A stretch of 42,921 bases of DNA from Pseudomonadota bacterium (GCA_031119395.1 JAVHYA010000042.1:2209-45129), one strand, 5' to 3'. Shown: positions 23,441-34,580, counted from the stretch's first letter. Notes: generated from the letters alone by a model not told the origin. A program made the numbers and translations.

Positions 23441-24654
23441 GCCCGAGCGACCGCCACCGTCGGCCGCGGGCTGAAGGCGTAGGGCAGCAGGCCCGCGAGC
23501 ACGAGCGCGGCCGCACAGCCGAAGATCGCGCCATAGCTGGCCACCGGTGCCCATTGGTGGCGCTGGCCCGCATCGGCGATCAGCCCGAAGGCCCAGGCGG
23601 CGAGCGCCGAACCCAGGAACACGAAGCTGTTGAGCAGCCCCAGCCCGCGCCCGCGCAGGGCGGGCGGCACGAGCTCGCGGCCATGCGCCATCACCAGCGG
23701 GTGCAGCATGCCCACGGTGCCCAGCAGCGTGAGCAGCGCGAGGTCGGGGCCCAGGCCCGCGGCCGGCCACGCGGCCAGGGCCAGCGCCGCGGCCAGACAC
23801 AGCGCGGACCAGCCGAGCACCGTGCGCTTGATCGAACTGCGCCGCACCAGCCAGGACAGGAACAGCGCGGTGCAGAAGCCGCCCAGGCTCAGCACCGTCA
23901 ACGCCATGCCGCGCGCACCGGCCTGCAGCCCGAACACGTTGGCCAGGTAGGGCCCGCCCCAGGCATTGCGGAACGACGTGCCGGCGGCCATGGCGATGCA
24001 CAGCGGAATCAGGGTCCACAGGGCCGGCCGCCCCAGCAGCCGTGCACTGGCCCCCAGCATGGCCAGCGGCGCCTCGCCCTTCGCGTCGGCATGGCCGTGG
24101 TCGCGCACCTGGCGCCACACGCCGATGCAGGCCAGCAGGATGCACAGCGCCGCCAGCGCCATCGGGATGCGCCAGCCCACCGCGTGCACGGCCCAGCCCA
24201 GGGGCGCCGTCGCCAGCAGGGCGCCCACCATGCCCAGCGCATTGGTGCGCCCGATGAAGGCGACGTAGCGCTGCGGCGGCAGGCTGGCCGACGCGTGGTG
24301 CATCAAGCCCATGAACACCGGCGCGAAGGCCAGCCCGAGGCCCAGCTGCGCCAGCATCGCCGTGCCGCCGTTGGGCGCCGCCACGAAGAGCAGCGCCGAC
24401 CCCACGCCCAGCGCCAGCAGCACGCGCGTGGGCGCGCCCACGCCGTAGCGGTCGAAGGCCATGCCCACGGGCACCTGCGCGAGCGCGAAGGAGAGGAAGA
24501 AGCAGGACGACAGCGCGCCGAAGCCTGCCGGCGAGAGCGCCAGGTCGTGCTGCAGCTCGGGCGCCATGACGGCGAGGCAGGTGCGGAAGAACTGGCTGAG
24601 CGCGAAGGCGACAGTGAGCGCGCGCAGGCCGCGCGTGGTGGCAGGGCTGACCAT
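23437..24654 (-). CDS. MFS transporter
   Basis: Major facilitator superfamily protein of 405 residues with twelve predicted helices. The loop 2-3 motif is VPVGMAFDRYGVGAPTRVLL; the first helix begins ALTVAFALSQFFRTCLAVM. The central cytoplasmic loop RDHGHADAKGEAPL separates the two halves. It is unrelated in detail to the MFS gene at 18899. The stop codon TAG is read from the same CTAG tetranucleotide as that of the convergent acidic-protein gene. Substrate unknown. Confidence 0.85.
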   Translation of the reverse strand: MVSPATTRGLRALTVAFALSQFFRTCLAVMAPELQHDLALSPAGFGALSSCFFLSFALAQVPVGMAFDRYGVGAPTRVLLALGVGSALLFVAAPNGGTAMLAQLGLGLAFAPVFMGLMHHASASLPPQRYVAFIGRTNALGMVGALLATAPLGWAVHAVGWRIPMALAALCILLACIGVWRQVRDHGHADAKGEAPLAMLGASARLLGRPALWTLIPLCIAMAAGTSFRNAWGGPYLANVFGLQAGARGMALTVLSLGGFCTALFLSWLVRRSSIKRTVLGWSALCLAAALALAAWPAAGLGPDLALLTLLGTVGMLHPLVMAHGRELVPPALRGRGLGLLNSFVFLGSALAAWAFGLIADAGQRHQWAPVASYGAIFGCAAALVLAGLLPYAFSPRPTVAVARA

Positions 24655-24766
24655 GGAGCAGGATCGAAGGCGGCCCCGCGCACGAACGGCGCGGGGGGTC
24701 GGTCCGCATTAGAACCCGCGATCACCGGCGGCCCTGTCGCACGCCGGATCGATCGCGCTTGAATGC

Positions 24767-25012
24767 TCAGCGCTCGGCGTCGATGCGCTTCGCTTCCTCG
24801 TCCTGCCAGGCGTCGTTGGAGATGTCGGGCGTGCCCGGGTAGCCCTGTTGCTTGAGCTTCTCGCGGCCCATGCGGCTGCCTTCCTCGGGCGGGTCCTGCC
24901 CGATGGCGCGGCTTTGCTGCAGGTTGACGCCGGACTGTTCGCCGCGGTCGCCGGCGAAGGCTTCGCCGGGTTCGGAGTGGGTGATGGGGGCGGGATGGCG
25001 TGGATCGGTCAT
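24767..25012 (-). CDS. Small hydrophilic protein of unknown function
   Basis: Hydrophilic protein of 81 residues with no cysteine, signal peptide or membrane segment. The segment EEGSRMGREKLKQQGYPGTPDISNDAWQDEEAKRIDAER looks conserved-type rather than random, and an AGGAG ribosome binding site stands 7 bases before the ATG at 25012. I do not recognise a family. It may be a stress-associated small protein like others in this region (DUF3140, DUF3175), but that is only a size and composition analogy. Confidence 0.62.
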   Translation of the reverse strand: MTDPRHPAPITHSEPGEAFAGDRGEQSGVNLQQSRAIGQDPPEEGSRMGREKLKQQGYPGTPDISNDAWQDEEAKRIDAER

Positions 25013-25124
25013 GGGGAATCTCCTGGATGCCCCATGTCGCCACGCGATGCGCCACGCCGACGCCGTCCCCCGCGCCCTGCGCGTGTGGGAAGTGCCCCAC
25101 AGCGCGCCGGGCGAGCGCCGTCGA

Positions 25125-27125
25125 TCAGGCCGCCGCCTGCGCCCGCCGCTCGGCCAGCGCCACGTACCAGTCGAGGCTGCCGGGGTTGGCCATCGCCTCG
25201 CGGTTCACCACGCGCTCGATGGGCTGGCCCAGGAGCAGCTTCTTGATCGGGAGTTCCTGCTTCTTGCCGGACAGGGTGCGCGGGATCTCGGCGACCTGGA
25301 AGATGTCGTCGGGCAGGAAGCGCGGCGACAGCGCGGTGCGGATGGCGTCGTTGAGCTTCCTGCGCATGGCGTCGTCGAGCGCGACGCCGGGGCGCAGCAC
25401 GACGAACAGCGGCATGTAGCTCTCGCGCCCGAGGTACTCGAGGTCGACCACCATCGAGTCCATGACCTCGGGCAGCGCCTCGACGGCGTTGTAGATCTCG
25501 CTGGTGCCCATGCGCAGGCCCTGGCGGTTGATGGTCGCGTCGCTGCGGCCGTAGATGACGCAGCCGCCGTCCTCGCCGATCCTGATCCAGTCGCCGTGCC
25601 GCCAGACACCGGGGTAGGTGTCGAAGTAGCTCGACAGGTAGCGTGCGTTGCCGGGGTCGTTCCAGAAGTACAGGGGCATCGAGGGAATGGGCCGGCTGCA
25701 CACCAGCTCGCCCACTTCACCGATCACGGGCCGGCCCTGCTCGTTCCAGGCCTCGACGCTGGCGCCCAGCTGGCGGCACTGCATCTGGCCGGGCACTTCG
25801 GGCAGTTCTCGGTTGCCGCCGACGAAGGCGCCGCAGAAGTCGGTCCCTCCCGAGATATTGCACCACCAGGGGTCGGGCGAGCCGGCGGCCTTGAGCTGCG
25901 CCGTGCCCCAACGCTGCACGTCCTCCGCCAACGGCGAGCCCGTGCTGCCCAGCGCCCGCACGCGCGACAGGTCGCCGCAGTCGCTGGCCACGACGCCCGC
26001 CTTCATGCAGTTGGTGAAGTAGGCCGCGCCGGCGCCGAAGAAGGTGACCTTGTGGCGCGCGACGAAGCGCCACAGCACGGTCCAGTCGGGCTTGTCCTTG
26101 CTGCCGCCGGGGTGGCCGTCGTAGATGCAGATGGTGGCGCCGAAGGCCAGGCCCGAGAGCTGCGAGTTCCACATCACCCAGCCGGTGGAGCTGAACCAGT
26201 GGTAGCGCTCGCCGCGGTTGTTCTCGCCGTAGCTCGCGCCCACGTCGTTGTGCAGGCCGCAGGCGTACATGTTGATGATGATCCCGCCCTGGCCGTGCAC
26301 GATGGGCTTGGGCAGGCCGGTGGTGCCGCTGGAGTACACGACCCAGATCGGGTGGTCGAAGGGCAGCCACTCGGGCTCGAAGGCCGCCACTTGCGCATCG
26401 TTTCGAGCTGCAGCGCCCGTCCAGTCTGCGTCATGCGCTATGGATTTCGTAGCGTAGGAGCTCTTCACCAGCAGAAGCTTCTGCACCGAGGGCAGCGCCT
26501 CGCGCAGCTCCTGCACGATGGCGCTGCGGTCCACCGGCTTGCCGCCGTAGTGCACGCCGTCGGCCGCGATGAGCACCTTGGGCTCGATCTGCTTGAAGCG
26601 ATCGGCCACCGCGGCGGTGCCCATGTCGGGCGCGCACACGCTCCACACGGCGCCGATGCTGGAGCAGGCGAGGAAGGCGACCATGGTCTCGGGCACGTTG
26701 GGCAGGTAGGCCGCGACGCGGTCGCCGCGCTGCACGCCGAGCGACCGGAGCGTGAGCGCGACCGAGGCGACCTGGCGCCTCAGCTCGGGCCACGACATCT
26801 CGCGCACCTCGCCCAGCTCGTTGTCGCTCACGATGGCCGGGCAGCCGGCGGCGTGCGCGGCGTCGGCATGGCGCAGCACCTCGCGTGCGTAGTTGACCTG
26901 CGCGCCGGGGAACCACACGGCGCCCGGCATGCGGTCCTCGGCCAGCACGGCCGTGTGCGGCGTGGGCGAGTGCATGCCGCTGTAGTCCCAGATGCTCTGC
27001 CAGAACGCGTTCAGGTCGGTGACCGACCACTGCCAGAGGTCGGCGTACGCATCGAAGGCGAGGCCGCGGGTCTCGCGCAGCCAGTTCTGGTAGAGGCGGA
27101 TCTGGGGGATGTTGGGTGCAGTCAT
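25125..27125 (-). CDS. Acetoacetyl-CoA synthetase (acetoacetate-CoA ligase)
   Basis: ANL-superfamily ligase of 666 residues, the usual length for acetoacetate-CoA ligases, which activate acetoacetate with ATP for ketone-body or polyhydroxybutyrate metabolism. The ACAS N-terminal block (LWQWSVTDLNAFWQSIWDYS) comes first, then the P-loop YSSGTTGLPKP from Y264, YHWFSSTGWVMWN, and the C-terminal GRSDATINRQGLRMGTSEIY and SGKKQELPIKK, which carries the catalytic lysine. The ATG at 27125 is chosen by family start. Residues about 224-242, just before the P-loop, are encoded by a copy of an intergenic palindromic repeat that keeps the frame open. Confidence 0.88.
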   Translation of the reverse strand: MTAPNIPQIRLYQNWLRETRGLAFDAYADLWQWSVTDLNAFWQSIWDYSGMHSPTPHTAVLAEDRMPGAVWFPGAQVNYAREVLRHADAAHAAGCPAIVSDNELGEVREMSWPELRRQVASVALTLRSLGVQRGDRVAAYLPNVPETMVAFLACSSIGAVWSVCAPDMGTAAVADRFKQIEPKVLIAADGVHYGGKPVDRSAIVQELREALPSVQKLLLVKSSYATKSIAHDADWTGAAARNDAQVAAFEPEWLPFDHPIWVVYSSGTTGLPKPIVHGQGGIIINMYACGLHNDVGASYGENNRGERYHWFSSTGWVMWNSQLSGLAFGATICIYDGHPGGSKDKPDWTVLWRFVARHKVTFFGAGAAYFTNCMKAGVVASDCGDLSRVRALGSTGSPLAEDVQRWGTAQLKAAGSPDPWWCNISGGTDFCGAFVGGNRELPEVPGQMQCRQLGASVEAWNEQGRPVIGEVGELVCSRPIPSMPLYFWNDPGNARYLSSYFDTYPGVWRHGDWIRIGEDGGCVIYGRSDATINRQGLRMGTSEIYNAVEALPEVMDSMVVDLEYLGRESYMPLFVVLRPGVALDDAMRRKLNDAIRTALSPRFLPDDIFQVAEIPRTLSGKKQELPIKKLLLGQPIERVVNREAMANPGSLDWYVALAERRAQAAA
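26400..26455 (-). repeat. Two-stem palindromic repeat, copy 3, inside a coding sequence
   Basis: On the plus strand, GCAGCGCCCG (26410-26419) is followed by exactly 17 bases and GCTAT (26437-26441), then a TAGC at 26450-26453. The reverse complement of copy 1 shows the same GCAGCGCCCG, 17 bases, GCTAT and a closing TAGC. The second half of the GC stem has decayed. It lies in frame within the acetoacetyl-CoA synthetase gene and is translated on the minus strand. Confidence 0.65.
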
Positions 27126-27361
27126 GGCGCTGGAGCTTACGAGGCCGCATCGGTGGCGTGCCAGCGGGGATGTCCCGTACCGGACGGGCGCACACGAACG
27201 CGCGAGCGACCCGTTGCGCCGACAGCCCAGTCCCACACCGCGCGGCGACGGCGACGTACGCGACGCCCGGCGCTGCCATCTGCAAGGTGTGCCTCACATC
27301 GGCTGGCGCAGGCAGCGCGGCCGGTGTTCACCGACATCCACATCGAAAGGAAGGACAGACC

Positions 27362-27826
27362 ATGCAACGAGAACGACAGCACCCGCGCTTCTTGGCCGGC
27401 GCCCTGTTCGCGGCGCTTCTTGCGGCCGGCGGCGCCGCGCACGCCCAGGGCGTGGGCGTGGGCGTCGGCGTGAACGCCGACGTCAACGCCACGGGAGCCG
27501 CCCCGCGCGGCCAGGCGGGCAGCACCGCGGGCGCGCGGGCAGGTGCGCGCACCGATGCCCACGGCACGGCGGGCGGCACGGGCAACGCGATCGGCGGTGT
27601 GCTCGGCAGTACCACCGGCGCCGTGGGTGGCGCGGTCGGCGGGGCGACCGGTGCGGCGGGCGGCGTGACCCAGACCGTCGGGGGCACGCTCAATGGCGCC
27701 AACGGCGCCGTCCAGGGTGCCGCAGGCACGGCGGGCGCGGTCGGCGGTGGCGTGCGCACGCCGGCCGCCGGCGTGAACGCCAACGGCCAGGCCCAAGGAT
27801 CGGGCGCGCTGAACGTCAAGCCCTGA
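27362..27826 (+). CDS. Secreted glycine/alanine-rich low-complexity protein
   Basis: Exported protein of 154 residues. The signal peptide (RFLAGALFAALLAAGGAAHAQ, cleavage near residue 29) is followed by a mature chain built almost entirely of Gly, Ala, Thr and Val: GVGVGVGVNADVNATG, then repeated GGxxGxxxGGVxGxxxGA units and a C-terminal NVKP. The imperfect glycine-zipper-like repeats could form surface or amyloid-like structures, but this is inference. A strong AAGGAAGGA ribosome binding site precedes the ATG at 27362, and a strong terminator follows, so it is a monocistronic gene that may be highly expressed. Confidence 0.74.
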   Translation: MQRERQHPRFLAGALFAALLAAGGAAHAQGVGVGVGVNADVNATGAAPRGQAGSTAGARAGARTDAHGTAGGTGNAIGGVLGSTTGAVGGAVGGATGAAGGVTQTVGGTLNGANGAVQGAAGTAGAVGGGVRTPAAGVNANGQAQGSGALNVKP

Positions 27827-27842
27827 CCGACGCCCGCCGAGG

Positions 27843-27877
27843 GGCCTGCAGCATTCGCGTGCTGCAGGCCTTTTTTT
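27843..27877 (+). terminator. Strong rho-independent terminator
   Basis: GGCCTGCAGCA at 27843-27853 pairs perfectly with TGCTGCAGGCC at 27860-27870 around a 6-base loop (TTCGCG), followed by seven T residues at 27871-27877. It ends the glycine-rich protein transcript 17 bases after its stop codon and may also block transcription into the opposing box operon. It is the clearest intrinsic terminator in the window. Confidence 0.95.
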
Positions 27878-27891
27878 CGCCGGCGGGCGTT

Positions 27892-28335
27892 TCAGAGGGC
27901 GCGCTTGAGGCGAAACAGGCTGACCGCCTCCACGTCGAGGACTTCGGCGCCGCGTTGGTTGAACAGCTGCCAGCGCCAGCGGACCGTCCCCAGGCGCGGA
28001 CGTGCCGGGTCGTGAAGCACCTCGAGCACCTCGGCGCGCAGGCGCAGCAGATCGCCGGGCCGCACCGGATGGGGCCAGCGCACATGGCCCAAGCCCGGCG
28101 AAGCCAGCGACTCCGAACCCTCGAGCGCGGACTGCACCACCAGGCGCATGGCGATCGTGCAGGTGTGCCAGCCGCTGGCGATGAGGCCGCCGAACACGCC
28201 CTGGGCCGCTGCCTGTGCGTCGGTGTGGAACCACTGCGGGTCCCACTGCCGTGCGAAGGCGACGAGCTCGTCCTCGGTGACCGCGTACGGCCCGGCCTCG
28301 ATGACCTGGCCGGCGAAGAAGTCGGCGAACTTCAT
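27892..28335 (-). CDS. MaoC-like dehydratase
   Basis: Hot-dog-fold protein of 147 residues in the MaoC/R-hydratase family. The active-site Asp-His pair is in ARQWDPQWFHTD (D-x4-H) and the ASGWHTCTIAMRL helix is typical. MaoC-like enzymes hydrate enoyl-CoA thioesters. The ATG at 28335 overlaps the cupin gene's stop (TGA within ATGA), so the two are coupled. They lie at the distal end of the boxCBA transcript with no terminator seen between, so a role on a CoA intermediate of benzoate breakdown is plausible. Alternatives are fatty-acid or polyhydroxyalkanoate metabolism. Confidence 0.8.
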   Translation of the reverse strand: MKFADFFAGQVIEAGPYAVTEDELVAFARQWDPQWFHTDAQAAAQGVFGGLIASGWHTCTIAMRLVVQSALEGSESLASPGLGHVRWPHPVRPGDLLRLRAEVLEVLHDPARPRLGTVRWRWQLFNQRGAEVLDVEAVSLFRLKRAL

Positions 28336-28646
28336 CCGTGCCGTCGCGCGGCCCAGTAGGTGGCGCCCTCGCTGCCGTACCGTTCGGCGTGCGGCTGGTC
28401 GGGCGCGAGCGCGAAGCGGTCGCCCCGGCGCAGCACGCGCGTGTCGTCGCCGATGGTGAGCGCGAGTTCGCCCTGCACCATCAGCGCCTCCACCGCGAAG
28501 GGATGGCCATGCAGCCCCAGCTGCGTGTCTGCCTCCCAGGTCCGCTCGGCCACCTCGTCGAAGCCGCGCGCGCGGGCATCGGCCTCGAAGTCGGCGAAGC
28601 GCGGCATCGCGGCTTCGGCGACGGGCTCGGGGAAGGCGGAGGTCAT
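28332..28646 (-). CDS. Cupin-domain protein
   Basis: Single-cupin protein of 104 residues. The first cupin motif is LGLHGHPFAVEALMVQGELAL (HxH plus a Glu further on) and the second is GDRFALAPDQPHAERYG, so a mononuclear metal site is likely. The start is at 28646, with the stop overlapping the MaoC gene. It may be a thioesterase-like or regulatory protein, or a small isomerase; nothing in the sequence decides. It lies 103 bases downstream of boxA on the same strand and could belong to the same transcript. Confidence 0.75.
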   Translation of the reverse strand: MTSAFPEPVAEAAMPRFADFEADARARGFDEVAERTWEADTQLGLHGHPFAVEALMVQGELALTIGDDTRVLRRGDRFALAPDQPHAERYGSEGATYWAARRHG

Positions 28647-28749
28647 CGGGCAACTCCTGCAGTTCGGGATGGCGAGGCCCGCAGTGTCCCGCAGCCCGCG
28701 CCGCGTGCCCAGCCCGGCGCGACTATGCCGGCCATAGCCCCGGGTGCGA

Positions 28750-30027
28750 TCAGTAGGTCTCCAGATGGAGCCGCCCCTCGCGCTTGAGCTGCGCCGCGAC
28801 CGCTTCCCAGTCCAGCCCGCCCTCGTGGGCCACGTCGCGCAGCGCCATGACCACGCCCTCCTCCATGCTCTTCAAGCCGCAGACGTAGAAGTGGCTGGCG
28901 CCGTCCTTGAGCAGCGCGACCAGGTCGGCCGCGCGCTCGCGCAGGCGGTCCTGCACGTAGGTCTTGGGCTGGCCCGGCGTGCGCGAGAAGGCGAGGTTGA
29001 TGTCGATGAAGTCCTTGGGCAGCGACTGCAGCGGGCCGAAGTACGGCAGCTCCTGCTGCGTGCGCGCGCCGAAGAAGAGCATCAGCTTGCCGCCCTCGAA
29101 CTTGCCGCTCTTGCGCAGCCGCCGGCGCCACTCGGTCATGGCCCGCATGGGCGCGCTGCCGGTGCCGGTGCAGATCATCACGATGTGCGACTTCGGATGG
29201 TTCGGCATCAGGAAGCTGCTGCCGAAGGGGCCGACCACCTGCACCGTGTCGCCGACCTTGAGGTCGCACACGTAGTTGGAGCAGATGCCGCGCACCGGCT
29301 GGCCCTGGTGGTCCTCGGTGACGCGCTTCACGGTGAGCGACACGTTGTTGTAGCCCGGCCGCTCGCCGTTGCGGGCGCTGGCCACCGAGTACTGGCGCGG
29401 CTGGTGCGCCCGGCCCAGCGCGTCGGTGCCGGGCGGGATGATGCCGATGGACTGCCCTTCGAGCACCGGGAAGGGCATGGCGCCGAAGTCGAGCACGACG
29501 TGGTGCGTCTCGCTGTCGAAGCCGGCCTCGGTGCAGTTGAAGTTGCCGGTCACGGTGGCGGTGACGGGGCTCTTGGGCGCGTGCAGGTTGGTGTACGCGT
29601 GCGCGGCCGACCAGGGCGGACGCGTGGCGCCGTAGCTCGCGGAATTGAAGGGCACGGTGCCGGGCTCGGCCTCGGCCGCGGGGGCCGGCGCGGCGGCTGC
29701 GGGCGCAGCTTCGGCGTCGGCGGGCACGCCCGCCTCGGCCAGCTGCTCGGGCGTGAGTTCGGCCGGCAGTTCGTCCCAGGTCAGCTGCTCCTCGATCGAG
29801 TACGCGCGCGCCCTGGGCATGGTGCGCCAGTTGTCGATCGAGCCCGTGGGGCACGGCGAGATGCAGGCCATGCAACCGTTGCACACGTCGGCCTTGACGA
29901 CGTAGTTGCGGTCGTCGTGCGTGATGGCCCCGATCGGGCAGGTGGCTTCGCAGGTGTTGCAGCGGATGCAGATCTCGGGGTCGATCAGGTGCTGCTGGAT
30001 CACCGCCTCGTTCACGGCCATGTCCAT
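28750..30027 (-). CDS. boxA: Benzoyl-CoA 2,3-epoxidase reductase component
   Basis: Electron-transfer subunit of benzoyl-CoA epoxidase, 425 residues: it passes electrons from NADPH through FAD and iron-sulfur clusters to BoxB. Two ferredoxin 4Fe-4S motifs occur at C20-x2-C-x2-C-x3-C30-P and C49-x2-C-x2-C-x3-C59-P. An Ala/Glu-rich linker (about 105-125) leads to the ferredoxin-NADP-reductase-type module with RQYSVASAR (flavin), [15 protein letters not shown] (nucleotide) and [12 protein letters not shown]. The ATG at 30027 is unambiguous, with the AGGAG of GTAAGGAGAACACG upstream. It is third in the boxC-boxB-boxA order, and a palindromic repeat separates it from boxB. Confidence 0.94.
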   Translation of the reverse strand: MDMAVNEAVIQQHLIDPEICIRCNTCEATCPIGAITHDDRNYVVKADVCNGCMACISPCPTGSIDNWRTMPRARAYSIEEQLTWDELPAELTPEQLAEAGVPADAEAAPAAAAPAPAAEAEPGTVPFNSASYGATRPPWSAAHAYTNLHAPKSPVTATVTGNFNCTEAGFDSETHHVVLDFGAMPFPVLEGQSIGIIPPGTDALGRAHQPRQYSVASARNGERPGYNNVSLTVKRVTEDHQGQPVRGICSNYVCDLKVGDTVQVVGPFGSSFLMPNHPKSHIVMICTGTGSAPMRAMTEWRRRLRKSGKFEGGKLMLFFGARTQQELPYFGPLQSLPKDFIDINLAFSRTPGQPKTYVQDRLRERAADLVALLKDGASHFYVCGLKSMEEGVVMALRDVAHEGGLDWEAVAAQLKREGRLHLETY

Positions 30028-30040
30028 CGTGTTCTCCTTA

Positions 30041-30100
30041 CTATCGATTTGATAGCTGGTTGCGCCCGCCGCTCGAGCGCGATGGCCTTGTTTTCTTCAA
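30041..30100 (+). repeat. Two-stem palindromic repeat, copy 4 (between boxB and boxA)
   Basis: CTATC-gattt-GATAG at 30041-30055 is followed by GCGC at 30062-30065 and 30077-30080, then GATGGCCTTGTTTTCTTCAAG, closely matching the tail of copy 1 (GCGGCCTCATTTTGTTCAAG). It occupies most of the 81-base gap between the boxB stop and the boxA start, so it lies inside the box transcript and may fold as an intercistronic stem-loop affecting message decay. Confidence 0.75.
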
Positions 30101-30108
30101 GAAATTGC

Positions 30109-31536
<1,428 letters not shown>

Positions 31537-31575
31537 GGGGCGGTCCTCTCGAAGATGGGGGAGCGAAAACGGGTA

Positions 31576-31709
31576 CGGGTACCGGACGCGAAGAACGCAA
31601 AGGTTTCGCGAAAGGCGCGAAAGGCGCGAAAGGAAAGAAGAAAACCTTTCATGTCTTCTTTCGTGTCCTTCGCGAAACCTTCGCGCCCTTCGCGTACGGA
31701 TGTCCGCTT

Positions 31710-31712
<3 letters not shown>
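31576..31712. repeat. Long hairpin repeat, copy B (between boxC and boxB)
   Basis: Arms 31586-31623 and 31658-31695 are inverted, 32 of 38 positions complementary. The left end is CGGGTACCGG (31576-31585) and the right end is ACGGATGTCCGCTTTCA, whose final TCA is the complement of the boxC stop codon. An extra CGCGAAAGG unit follows the left arm. It is the second member of the family seen at 12667-12795 and 39815-39939. As RNA it would form a strong stem-loop between boxC and boxB. Confidence 0.87.
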
Positions 31713-33383
<1,671 letters not shown>

Positions 33384-33441
33384 GGAAGTCTCCTGTGGGG
33401 CCTGAACCGGAAGCAAAATGCACTTTGCTTCATCCATGACA

Positions 33442-33473
33442 TGCATCATCATGCATGTTTGCGGGTGCGTCAA
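33442..33473 (-). promoter_or_regulatory. boxC promoter with overlapping BoxR-type operator
   Basis: On the minus strand a TTGACG -35 (33473-33468), a 17-base spacer and a GATGAT -10 (33450-33445) lie about 60 bases before the boxC start. Two TGCA boxes spaced by exactly 6 bases, at 33442-33445 and 33452-33455, overlap the spacer and the -10. The BzdR/BoxR family binds TGCA-type repeats and is released by benzoyl-CoA, so this is the expected repressor site. A third TGCA lies at 33419-33422. Confidence 0.7.
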
Positions 33474-33515
33474 CCCCCGAGGTGGAATTTGTGTGACCGT
33501 GGGTTGCCGCGCCCG

Positions 33516-34460
33516 TCAGCGCGCGGCGTCGGCGTCCATGGCCGCCCGCACGGTCGTGCGCAGGGCTTCGAAGGCCTGCTGGAGCGTCTTGCCGCTGGTG
33601 TCCACGCGCAGGTCGGCCTTCGAATAGAAGGCCGCCCGGCCGTCGAGGATGCGGCGCAGGTCGTCCATGGCCTCGCGGCTCGCGGCCATCGGGCGGGTGT
33701 CGCCCTGGGCGGCCACGCGGCCCATGTGCTCCTCGGGCGCGGCCTGCAGCCACACGGTGGTGCAGTGGGCGAGCAGCTCGTTGAAGGTGGCCGGGTCGGA
33801 GACGATGCCGCCGGGCGTGGCGATGACCACCTCGCCGTAGATCTGCACCGTCTCCTCCAGCGCGCGACGCTCGTAGCGGCGGTAGGCGTTGGTGCCGTAC
33901 AGGTCGTGGATCTCGCGCACGCTGCAGCCCGCGAACTTCTCGATCTCGCGGCTGAGTTCGACGAAGGGCATCTCCAGGTCGTCGGCCAGCATCTGGCCGA
34001 GGGTGGACTTGCCCGCGCCGCGCAGCCCGACGAGCGCGATGCGCCGGTGGCGCGCCGGGTCGACCGCGGCCGTGCCGAGCAGCTCGCCGATGGCGACGCG
34101 CACCCGGCGCAGGTCGGCTTCGCCGCGGTGCTCGAGCAGCTCGCGGATCAGCAGCCATTCGGGCGAGCTGGTGGTGACGTCGCCCACCAGCTCGGCCAGC
34201 GAGCAGTGCAGCGCCCCGGCCACCTGCTGCAGCACCAGGATGGACGCGTTGCCGATGCCGTATTCGAGATTGGCCAGGTGGCGCTCCGACACGCCGGCCG
34301 CCAGCGCCACCGCCTTGCGCGTCAGGCCGCGGCGCGCCCGCAGGCTGCGCACCCGCTCCCCCAGTGCCGCCAGCAGCGCATCGCGCGCCTCGTCCGGCTC
34401 GTTGGCTGCCGCGGCGCCCTCCTCCGGCGCCCGCAGCAGCGCCTCGTTGCGCTCAGTCAT
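33516..34460 (-). CDS. boxR: Benzoyl-CoA-responsive regulator BoxR
   Basis: Two-domain regulator of 314 residues. An N-terminal XRE-type helix-turn-helix at about 35-92 (RSLRARRGLTRKAVALAAGV, SERHLANLEYGIGN) is joined by a linker to a shikimate-kinase-like domain with the P-loop GLRGAGKS at 145-152. This architecture is diagnostic of BoxR/BzdR, whose kinase-like domain binds benzoyl-CoA instead of shikimate. The ATG at 34460 with AAGGA five bases upstream is preferred over a GTG five codons earlier. It is divergent from the DUF4863-ligase operon and upstream of boxC on the same strand, so it is placed to control both directions. Confidence 0.93.
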   Translation of the reverse strand: MTERNEALLRAPEEGAAAANEPDEARDALLAALGERVRSLRARRGLTRKAVALAAGVSERHLANLEYGIGNASILVLQQVAGALHCSLAELVGDVTTSSPEWLLIRELLEHRGEADLRRVRVAIGELLGTAAVDPARHRRIALVGLRGAGKSTLGQMLADDLEMPFVELSREIEKFAGCSVREIHDLYGTNAYRRYERRALEETVQIYGEVVIATPGGIVSDPATFNELLAHCTTVWLQAAPEEHMGRVAAQGDTRPMAASREAMDDLRRILDGRAAFYSKADLRVDTSGKTLQQAFEALRTTVRAAMDADAAR

Positions 34461-34515
34461 GGAAATCCTTGTCACGGTCGCCGATTCTCGTGCGGCTCAG
34501 GGTTAACACCTGATA

Positions 34516-34580
34516 TGCACTATATTGCTTGACACGCATTTTGGCGACATTTATGGTTCGTCCGCAAGCAAGATACTGCA
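34516..34580 (+). promoter_or_regulatory. Promoter of the DUF4863-bclA operon with TGCA boxes
   Basis: A perfect -35 TTGACA at 34529-34534, a 17-base spacer and a TATGGT -10 at 34552-34557 lie about 70 bases before the DUF4863 start. A TGCA at 34516-34519 followed after 6 bases by TGCT sits just upstream of the -35, and another TGCA at 34577-34580 falls near the expected start of transcription. The boxes match the BoxR-type motif at the boxC promoter and suggest joint control of both arms of the regulon. Confidence 0.65.
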
